In this document: positions 1 to 4,724 of the stretch, one piece after another
Numbering within the stretch: position 1 is the stretch's first letter
Layout of the letters: each line of letters begins with the position of its first letter
Assembly (NCBI GenBank): GCA_905216045.1
Contig: CAJMSL010000103.1
Span: forward strand, 1-7,040
Direction of reading: 5' to 3'
DNA: 7,040 nucleotides
Origin: an uncultured bacterium
GTDB taxonomy: Bacteria > Actinomycetota > Coriobacteriia > Coriobacteriales > Coriobacteriaceae
The notes under the pieces: generated by a model
The model's input: only the letters and a program-made list of their open reading frames with translations
Told to the model about the DNA's origin: nothing
Databases searched by the model: none
Program-made: the position numbers and the translations under genes

Positions 1-1151
1 GCACCGCGAATGGAGCCCGACGCGTTTTCGATAATCGAGAAGATCGCGTAGAACGGCGCGATGAAATGAAGAATCGTCGTGGTGTACGCCGAAATCGAAG
101 CATCGTCGACAAACAAACGCGACAGAGGACCCGAGAACACCAGGAGCACGGCAGACAGGCCACCAATGAGCATAAACGAAAGCACGAGCGACGTGTGATA
201 TCCCTTGCGCATGCGCTCGTAATTGCGCGCGCCAAAGTTCTGCGCCGAGAACGTAGTGATCGATACGCCGAGCGCCTCGGTCACCATCCAGATAATGCCA
301 TCCAGGCGCCCAGATAGACCCCAAGCAGTCGTGACATCGGCGCCAAACGAATTAACCGACACCTGGATCAGCACGTTCGAGATCGAATAGGCAGCCGATT
401 GAAAACCGAGTGGCAGACCACACGAGATCATACTCTTGCAAATACCGCGATCGATGCCGAGCTTAGACAGCGAAAGACGCCATGCACCCGGAGCGCGCAT
501 CATGCGCAACACGATCATCGTTGCATTGGAGCAAATGGTCAGCGCCACTGCGATGCCACAGCCCAGCGCCTCCATATGCAACACAGCGACAAAAATGATA
601 TCCAGCACCACGTTAACCAGGCAGCCAGAGGCAATGATCACGGCAGGCCCGCGCGTGTCGCCCACGGCGCGCAGCAGTGCCGTTCCCATATTGAGCAGCA
701 GCGCCGCAACCATGGCGGCAAAATAGCAACGAGCATAGGCCACGCCCTCGGCCAAAAGTTCATGCGGAGTGTTCATAAGTACCAGCATGGGCTCAACGAA
801 CACTATGCCAAGAATCGAGAAAACGATACCGCCCACCAGCGCGAGCGTCATGGCCGTATGGACCGAACGGCTCAGTCGCTCATCATCGTGCTGACCAAAA
901 TACTGACCGGTAATGACCGCGCAGCCGGCGCCGACGCCAACGCAAAAGCCAATGCAGAGCTCGGTGAGCACCATCGTAGCTTGAATGCCACCTAGCGCGA
1001 GCTTGCCGCCAAACTGACCGACGATATAGGTACCGATAAGCGTGTAGGCCTGCTGAAAAAACGAACTAAAAAAGATGGGAACGCACAGCGAAAGCAGCTG
1101 CTGCCAAATAACACCCTGCGTTACATCGATAGCCGTAGATTTCTTAGCCAC
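1..1151 (-). CDS. MATE-family efflux transporter, partial (C-terminus beyond the left edge)
   Basis: Inner-membrane antiporter of the MATE (multidrug and toxic compound extrusion) family, expected to export organic cations, drugs or metabolites in exchange for Na+ or H+. About 383 codons are visible, against roughly 450 usual for the family, so some 70 C-terminal residues are missing. Translating the minus strand from a GTG at 1151 gives VAKKSTAIDVTQGVIWQQ, then hydrophobic segments. The family signature is clear: CVPIFFSSFFQQAYTLIG followed by IVGQFGGKLALGGIQAT, and later GTALLRAVGDTRGP, which matches the conserved first-half loop. The second half starts with a matching helix near CGLPLGFQSAAYSISNV, as expected from the internal pseudo-twofold symmetry. 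The GTG is preferred because GGGGAGGG lies just upstream (1155-1162) and no better start occurs before the in-frame stop at 1206-1208. The substrate cannot be read from the sequence. Family assignment is firm; the exact start is less so. Confidence 0.9.
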   Translation of the reverse strand, partial: MAKKSTAIDVTQGVIWQQLLSLCVPIFFSSFFQQAYTLIGTYIVGQFGGKLALGGIQATMVLTELCIGFCVGVGAGCAVITGQYFGQHDDERLSRSVHTAMTLALVGGIVFSILGIVFVEPMLVLMNTPHELLAEGVAYARCYFAAMVAALLLNMGTALLRAVGDTRGPAVIIASGCLVNVVLDIIFVAVLHMEALGCGIAVALTICSNATMIVLRMMRAPGAWRLSLSKLGIDRGICKSMISCGLPLGFQSAAYSISNVLIQVSVNSFGADVTTAWGLSGRLDGIIWMVTEALGVSITTFSAQNFGARNYERMRKGYHTSLVLSFMLIGGLSAVLLVFSGPLSRLFVDDASISAYTTTILHFIAPFYAIFSIIENASGSIRG

Positions 1152-1200
1152 ACGCCCTCCCCAAAAGCGTACGTCAACCGACAAAACAGTAATTAAAGAC

Positions 1201-1220
1201 CTAAGCTAATAGCAGCTTAG
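1201..1220 (-). other. Small perfect inverted repeat, possible weak terminator
   Basis: CTAAGCT (1201-1207) and AGCTTAG (1214-1220) form a perfect 7-bp stem with a 6-nt loop. It lies between the methyltransferase stop and the MATE start. Read on the minus strand it is followed by GTCTTTAATT, which is only mildly T-rich. It could be a weak terminator for the methyltransferase transcript or a regulatory site before the MATE gene. An 8-bp palindrome, CGACGTCG, lies at 1228-1235. No convincing promoter was found here. Confidence 0.3.
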
Positions 1221-1276
1221 CACCGACCGACGTCGACCGAAACACCCCGAGTCAGAGCCCGGTGCAAACTATCTGC

Positions 1277-2191
1277 CTAGTGATACAGCCCCGGCTGGTA
1301 GTGATACTCGTTGCTCACGTGCGGACACAGCTGCCAAAAGGCGACGGCACTCGCCGCGGCCACGTTGAGCGAATCGACCCCGTGCGCCATCGGAATGCGC
1401 ACGGCTCGGTCGCAGCCCGCGATAGTCTTGGCGCCCAGGCCGGCACCCTCGGTGCCCATAAAGATCGCCAGGCGATCACCCTCCTGCAGCGCAGGATCGT
1501 CCAGCGAAACGGAGTCGTCCGTCAGCGCCATCGCAGCGCACGAAAAACCGGCTTCGTGCAGTACCGCCAGGCCATCGTGCGGCCACACACGAGCCTCGCT
1601 GCCAATACGCGTCCACGGCACCTGAAACACCGTGCCCATGCTCACGCGGGCCGAGCGACGGTACAGCGGGTCGCAGCACGTCGGACTGACCAAAATACCG
1701 TCAACGTTCAATGCGGCAGCCGAGCGGAAAATCGCGCCAACATTGGTGTGATCGACAATACCCTCGAGCACGCACACGCGCACCGGGCGCTCCCCCGCCG
1801 CCTCGACGACGCCACCCAAGAACTCATCAACCGGAATCTGCCGCGGGCGACGAAACGCCGCGAGCGCACCGCGCGTCACGTTAAAGCCCGTTAGCTGCTC
1901 CATGAGTTCCATGGAAGCCACGAACACAGGAACCGGACCTGCGCCCTCGCGCACAACCAGGCGCTCAAACAGCGGCATCATCTGGTCGAGCCAGCGTTCG
2001 CCCAAAAGAAAGCTCACCGGCTCGTATCCGGCACGCACCGCGCGCTCAATAACCTTGGCACTCTCGGCGATAAAGATGCCCTTTTGCGGCTCTAGCACGC
2101 AGCGCAGCTCACGCTCGGTCAGTCGCACGTAGGCATCGAGCCGCTCGTCCTCGAGCGAATCAATTCGCAGAACCTCAACGGCATCAGTCAT
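1277..2191 (-). CDS. SpoU/TrmH-family RNA 2'-O-methyltransferase
   Basis: Predicted SAM-dependent ribose 2'-O-methyltransferase acting on tRNA or rRNA in the cytoplasm (304 aa). The C-terminal SPOUT (alpha/beta knot) domain carries all three family motifs: N150-VGAIF-R156 (motif 1, catalytic Arg), FMGTEGAGL at 244-252 (motif 2, SAM site) and IPM plus SLNV at 267-277 (motif 3). Residues 1-125 match the N-terminal substrate-binding region of larger SpoU proteins (GIFIAESAKVIERA). The frame stays open upstream to an ATG at 2263, but ATG 2191 is preferred. The extra 24 codons use TAT, TTG, AGG and TGT in an AT-richer stretch, unlike the rest of the gene, and read more like leader DNA. A GCAGG lies 5 nt before 2191. 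The gene lies 109 nt downstream of folA on the same strand and may be its third operon member or have its own promoter. Which nucleotide is modified cannot be told, so no gene symbol is given. Confidence 0.88.
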   Translation of the reverse strand: MTDAVEVLRIDSLEDERLDAYVRLTERELRCVLEPQKGIFIAESAKVIERAVRAGYEPVSFLLGERWLDQMMPLFERLVVREGAGPVPVFVASMELMEQLTGFNVTRGALAAFRRPRQIPVDEFLGGVVEAAGERPVRVCVLEGIVDHTNVGAIFRSAAALNVDGILVSPTCCDPLYRRSARVSMGTVFQVPWTRIGSEARVWPHDGLAVLHEAGFSCAAMALTDDSVSLDDPALQEGDRLAIFMGTEGAGLGAKTIAGCDRAVRIPMAHGVDSLNVAAASAVAFWQLCPHVSNEYHYQPGLYH

Positions 2192-2273
2192 AGCAGCCTG
2201 CCCGCACCCTTCTTTACAGCACCTATACAAATATCGGGGCAACGCCATGCGCCGCCCCGTCATTCATTTCATC

Positions 2274-2298
2274 CCGATAATACCGAAGGGATAATCGG
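2274..2298 (-). other. Hairpin after folA with a UUCG loop
   Basis: On the minus strand, just after the folA stop, CCGATTAT and ATTATCGG pair with one mismatch around CCCTTCGGT, which itself can form a C(UUCG)G tetraloop. No T-run follows, so this is not a classical intrinsic terminator. It may be a stabilising or processing structure between folA and the methyltransferase gene, or chance. Confidence 0.25.
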
Positions 2299-2300
2299 TT

Positions 2301-2819
2301 TTACGCCTCGATGCGACGATACGTCACGAACTCATAATCAACGCCCTCGTCACCCTCGCCAGAGGCAATCGTCGCGACCCCGCTACACTGCGCAATCTCC
2401 CACGCAGGATCGGCATCCAGATTGGGAAAGTACGTGTCCACGGCATGGGCGCAATGGTTGTGCGTGACCTCGGCCTCGGCGCAATACGGCAAAAACTGCC
2501 GATACACCTCACCGCCACCGATCACCCAGGCAACAGGCTCATCGGCTACCGCGGCGAGCGCCTCGTCAACGCTATGCACCACGTCAACGCCCTCGGGCGC
2601 AAAGCTATCGTCGCGCGTAAGCACGATATTGCGGCGGTTCTTAAGCGGACGCCCGCCGGGAAAACTCAGCAGGGTCTTGCGCCCCATAATGACCGGGCAC
2701 CCCTTGGTACACGCCACAAAATGGCGCATATCGGCGCGATTGAAGACGACCATGTCGCCCTCGCAACCAATGCCCCAGTCATCGCACACGGCGACAATGG
2801 CAGAAAGCTTACACGTCAT
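2301..2819 (-). CDS. folA: Dihydrofolate reductase
   Basis: Reduces dihydrofolate to tetrahydrofolate with NADPH in the cytoplasm; target of trimethoprim-type antifolates. It encodes 172 aa, normal for the family. Visible motifs: WGIG (15-18), D30 at the position of E. coli Asp27, the NADPH-binding MGRKT (45-49), GGRPLKNRRNIVLTR (55-69), the VIGGGEVY loop (99-106), VTH (118-120) and DTYFP (128-132). Odd: the usual Pro-Trp of the active-site loop (E. coli Pro21-Trp22) reads Val24-Val25, and the following residues are FNRA instead of NLPA. The ATG at 2819 is chosen over a GTG at 2828 because AGGTGA (2825-2830) lies 5 nt before the ATG and would sit inside the coding region of the longer form. 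That site overlaps the thyA stop codon, so translation is probably coupled to thyA. The neighbour supplies the dihydrofolate substrate. Confidence 0.94.
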   Translation of the reverse strand: MTCKLSAIVAVCDDWGIGCEGDMVVFNRADMRHFVACTKGCPVIMGRKTLLSFPGGRPLKNRRNIVLTRDDSFAPEGVDVVHSVDEALAAVADEPVAWVIGGGEVYRQFLPYCAEAEVTHNHCAHAVDTYFPNLDADPAWEIAQCSGVATIASGEGDEGVDYEFVTYRRIEA

Positions 2820-2824
2820 GCGCG

Positions 2825-2830
2825 TCACCT
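2825..2830 (-). promoter_or_regulatory. folA ribosome binding site overlapping the thyA stop
   Basis: AGGTGA on the minus strand, 5 nt before the folA ATG (2817-2819). Its first two bases are the last two of the thyA TAG (2829-2831). This decides the folA start and suggests that ribosomes ending thyA re-initiate on folA. Confidence 0.65.
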
Positions 2831-3677
2831 ACACCGCAATGGGAATGTTCTTAACCTGCGGACCGTGCTCGTAGCCCTCCACGATCAGGTCGTCGGTCGT
2901 AAACGCGTAGAAATCATGCACATCGGGGTTAAGCGTTACCTTGGGAGCCGCAAACTGCGGACGCTCGATAAGCTCGCGGACGATATCGACATGACGGTCG
3001 TAGATATGGGCGTCGGCGATCACATGCAGCAGCTCGCCGGGAATCATATCGACCGACTGCGCAACCATCATGAGCAGAATGGCGTACTGGCACACGTTCC
3101 AGTTGTTCGCGGCCAAAATATCCTGGCTGCGCTGGTTGAGAATCATATTGAGCGTCGGTTTGTCATCCTGCGGGCGCTGCGTGACGTTATACGTCACGCT
3201 GTAGGCGCACGGATACAGGTGCATCTCGGACAGATCGCTAAACACATAGGTGTTCGTCATAATGCGGCGGCTGTACGGCGTGTGCTTAAGGTCGTACAGC
3301 ACGCGGTCCATCTGGTCAAAGTCGCCCTCGGCATAATGGCTCTTCTGCCCAATCTGATACCCGTAGGCCTTGCCGATGGAGCCGGTCTCGTCAGCCCACT
3401 CATCCCAAATGTGACTATTGAGGTCATGCACGTTATTGGACTTCTTTTGATAGATCCACAGGATCTCGTCCATGGCGGACTTGAGCGCCGTACGACGCAG
3501 CGTAAGTGCGGGGAACTCCTCGCGCAGGTCGTAGCGTGCCGTGACGCCAAAGTTTTTAATGGTATAGGCAGGGGTGCCATCCTCCCACACTGGGCGGACC
3601 TTTTGGCCCTCGGTGGTGGTGCCATGGTCCAGAATGTCGCGGCACATGGCTACAAACTGTTGATCAGCCTTGCTCAT
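2829..3677 (-). CDS. thyA: Thymidylate synthase (ThyA type)
   Basis: Converts dUMP to dTMP using 5,10-methylene-tetrahydrofolate, releasing dihydrofolate. It encodes 282 aa, in the usual bacterial range. Landmarks: Glu71 in DEILW (E. coli Glu58), IWDEWAD (90-96), KAYGYQ (103-108), SRR (136-138, phosphate-binding Arg pair), catalytic Cys157 in LYPCAYS, QRSQD (182-186, dUMP phosphate and base contacts), N194, and DAHIY (222-226). The residue after the catalytic Cys is Ala, where E. coli has His. This, together with KSNNVHDLN and the C-terminal NPDVHDFYAFTTDD, resembles the Bacillus subtilis ThyA lineage rather than the E. coli one. The start is fixed by AGGAGGG (3681-3687) just before ATG 3677; the frame continues upstream to 3992 but crosses the promoter region and the opposite gene. 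It is first in a thyA-folA operon. A -10-like TACAAT lies at 3712-3717. Confidence 0.96.
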   Translation of the reverse strand: MSKADQQFVAMCRDILDHGTTTEGQKVRPVWEDGTPAYTIKNFGVTARYDLREEFPALTLRRTALKSAMDEILWIYQKKSNNVHDLNSHIWDEWADETGSIGKAYGYQIGQKSHYAEGDFDQMDRVLYDLKHTPYSRRIMTNTYVFSDLSEMHLYPCAYSVTYNVTQRPQDDKPTLNMILNQRSQDILAANNWNVCQYAILLMMVAQSVDMIPGELLHVIADAHIYDRHVDIVRELIERPQFAAPKVTLNPDVHDFYAFTTDDLIVEGYEHGPQVKNIPIAV

Positions 3678-3711
3678 TGACCCTCCTGTCAGTCGCCTAT
3701 AAGCGATTTTT

Positions 3712-3717
3712 ATTGTA
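3712..3717 (-). promoter_or_regulatory. Possible -10 element for thyA
   Basis: TACAAT on the minus strand, 35 nt before the thyA start codon, in a locally AT-rich patch. No good -35 is seen at 16-18 bp (the best candidate is TGTGGG), so the promoter is tentative. It would give a short leader of about 30 nt. Confidence 0.35.
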
Positions 3718-3762
3718 GCCCAGGCGCACCCGGCCCCACAGCCCAAACATAAGCCCTCATTT

Positions 3763-3778
3763 TCTGACATATGCCAGA
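3763..3778. promoter_or_regulatory. Palindromic operator-like site 1
   Basis: TCTGACATATGCCAGA is a 16-bp inverted repeat with one mismatched pair, centred between 3770 and 3771. It matches site 2 at 3818-3831. It sits just upstream of the predicted -35 of the plus-strand regulator-like gene and about 85 bp upstream of the thyA start. It is probably bound by a dimeric transcription factor, perhaps the DUF134 protein itself (inference). Confidence 0.55.
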
Positions 3779-3784
3779 AATTCC

Positions 3785-3812
3785 TTGCGCAAATCCGCAC
3801 GTTCGCTATTCT
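3785..3812 (+). promoter_or_regulatory. Possible promoter of the DUF134-NifX gene
   Basis: TTGCGC (3785-3790) and TATTCT (3807-3812) are separated by 16 bp and lie between the two palindromes. Transcription would start near 3818-3820, inside palindrome 2, giving a leader of about 25 nt. Both hexamers differ from consensus, so this is tentative. Confidence 0.35.
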
Positions 3813-3817
3813 ATTGT

Positions 3818-3831
3818 TGACATATGTCAGA
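3818..3831. promoter_or_regulatory. Palindromic operator-like site 2
   Basis: TGACATATGTCAGA contains a perfect 12-bp palindrome (3818-3829), centred between 3823 and 3824. It repeats the sequence of site 1 with centres exactly 53 bp apart, close to five helical turns. It overlaps the predicted transcription start and ends 12 bp before the ATG at 3844, a position suited to repression. Confidence 0.6.
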
Positions 3832-3843
3832 TTTGGAGAGTGT

Positions 3844-4608
3844 ATGGCTGGAAGACGCGAAAAACTGCGCCGCGTTGGGATCATCCCCGAATATCGCGGC
3901 TTTACCCCCGATGGCCTTGCCAGCGGAGACGCTATCGATATGACGGTCGATGAGCTCGAAGTACTGCGCCTGTGCGATCTGGAGGGCCTCAATCAGGAGG
4001 CCGTCGCCCTGCACATGGGTATCGCCCGCGCCACGGTGGCGGCAATCAGCAGTCGCGCGCATCGCAAGGTGGCAAACGCGCTGGTCAATGGACGGGCGAT
4101 CGTCATCGAAGGCGGCAACATCGCGTACTCCCCCATCACCACGACGACGGCCGCATGGCCAGCAAAGGAGGTCGGCACCATGAGGGTGGCAACAACGTAC
4201 GACAACGGCAACATCTTTATGCACTTTGGCCGCAGCGAGCAGTTCAAGATCTACGACATCCAGGATGGCAAGGTGCTCAACGAGCAGGTCGTAGGCACCG
4301 GCGGCACCGGCCACGGCGCCTTGGCGGGCCTGCTTGCCAACGGTGGCGTTGACACGCTCATTTGCGGCGGTATCGGCGGTGGCGCTATCAACGCGCTTGC
4401 CCAAGCCGGCATCACGGTCTATGCGGGCGCCCAGGGCAGCTGCGATGCCTGCGTCGAGGCCCTCATTGCCGGCACGCTCGCACAGAACGGCGAGGCCACC
4501 TGCGACTGCCATGGACATGATCACGAGCACATCCACGAGCATGGCGAGTCCTGCGGCTGCCACGGTCACCACGACCATGACGGGCACGAAGGCTGCGGAT
4601 GCCACTAG
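3844..4608 (+). CDS. DUF134 HTH + NifX/NifB-type domain fusion with His/Cys-rich tail
   Basis: A 254-aa protein in three parts. Residues 1-90 match DUF134: basic start, IPEYRGFTP, TVDELEVLRLCDLEGLNQE, then a sigma-region-4-like helix-turn-helix (about 48-80) ending in KVANALVNGRAIVIEGG. A Thr/Pro-containing linker (93-112) follows. Residues 113-212 match the NifX/NifB C-terminal cofactor-binding fold (MRVATTYDNG, HFGRSEQFKIYDI, GHGALAGLL, VDTLICGGIGGGAINAL), with an added CDAC at 200-203. Residues 220-254 hold 12 His and 6 Cys, including three CxCH motifs. In nitrogen fixers such domains bind iron-molybdenum cofactor precursors, but no nif gene is present here. A metal- or Fe-S-responsive, autoregulated DNA-binding protein is the likeliest role (inference). 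The ATG at 3844 has GGAGAG at 3835-3840; an in-frame TTG at 3814 would put the start inside palindrome 2. A second start at 4180 may give a 142-aa short form. Confidence 0.88.
   Translation: MAGRREKLRRVGIIPEYRGFTPDGLASGDAIDMTVDELEVLRLCDLEGLNQEAVALHMGIARATVAAISSRAHRKVANALVNGRAIVIEGGNIAYSPITTTTAAWPAKEVGTMRVATTYDNGNIFMHFGRSEQFKIYDIQDGKVLNEQVVGTGGTGHGALAGLLANGGVDTLICGGIGGGAINALAQAGITVYAGAQGSCDACVEALIAGTLAQNGEATCDCHGHDHEHIHEHGESCGCHGHHDHDGHEGCGCH
4164..4182 (+). promoter_or_regulatory. Internal Shine-Dalgarno and in-frame ATG within the fusion gene
   Basis: AAAGGAGGT (4164-4172) stands 7-8 nt before an ATG (4180-4182) in the same frame as the gene. This is the best ribosome binding site in the window and better than that of the full-length start. 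The ATG encodes Met113, the first residue of the NifX-type domain, so initiation here would give a 142-aa NifX domain plus metal-binding tail without the DNA-binding part. Confidence 0.5.
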
Positions 4609-4621
4609 CGGCAAGCACCTC

Positions 4622-4649
4622 GTCGAGAACGCGCTTCCACGCGTGCGAC
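4622..4649. other. Weak imperfect hairpin after the fusion gene
   Basis: GTCG/CGAC (4622-4625, 4646-4649) and ACGCG/CGCGT (4629-4633, 4640-4644) can pair around a CTTCCA loop, with an asymmetric internal loop. It has no T-run and may be chance. It lies just after the plus-strand stop codon. Confidence 0.2.
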
Positions 4650-4664
4650 AACCAGCGAACAAAC

Positions 4665-4704
4665 GGCGAAGGCCGCCTGGAATACCATCCAGGCGGCCTT
4701 CGCC
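4665..4704 (-). terminator. Strong hairpin terminator between convergent genes
   Basis: A perfect 16-bp GC-rich stem, GGCGAAGGCCGCCTGG (4665-4680) with CCAGGCGGCCTTCGCC (4689-4704), extended by one A-T pair to leave a 6-nt loop. It starts 20 nt after the ffh stop. On the minus strand it is followed by GTTTGTTCG, a modest T-rich tail, so it best fits termination of ftsY-ffh. It also lies 56 nt after the plus-strand gene and could block read-through both ways, though no T-run follows on the plus strand. Confidence 0.75.
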
Positions 4705-4724
4705 ATACATGACTCAACTAGTCG

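Noticed and set aside
399..995. Plus-strand open frame (198 codons) in the left part of the window
   Set aside because: The minus strand here translates continuously into a MATE transporter. The plus-strand product is His/Arg-rich and looks like antisense translation.
2820..2828. GTG at 2828 as the folA start
   Set aside because: The AGGTGA signal would fall inside the coding region. The ATG at 2819 has correct spacing, and family members start close to this point.
2445..3680. Long plus-strand open frame (411 codons) opposite thyA and folA
   Set aside because: It is the shadow of two confidently identified enzymes on the other strand. The translation is rich in His, Arg and Val without a recognisable domain, as expected from antisense of GC-rich genes.
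3817..3822. TTGACA read as a consensus -35 box
   Set aside because: It is the left half of palindrome 2 and lies only 21 bp before the ATG, leaving no room for a -10 and a leader for the plus-strand gene.
3678..3992. Upstream extension of the thyA frame to an ATG at 3992
   Set aside because: It would read through the divergent promoter region and the start of the opposite gene. ATG 3677 has an excellent ribosome binding site, and the protein then has normal length.
4084..4605. NifX/NifB-like domain taken as evidence of nitrogen fixation
   Set aside because: The domain occurs widely in non-diazotrophs, and no nitrogenase or cofactor assembly gene is in the window.
3811..4710. Minus-strand open frame (299 codons) opposite the DUF134-NifX gene
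   Set aside because: The plus-strand frame has clear domains and a ribosome binding site. The antisense frame runs through the terminator hairpin and the promoter region.
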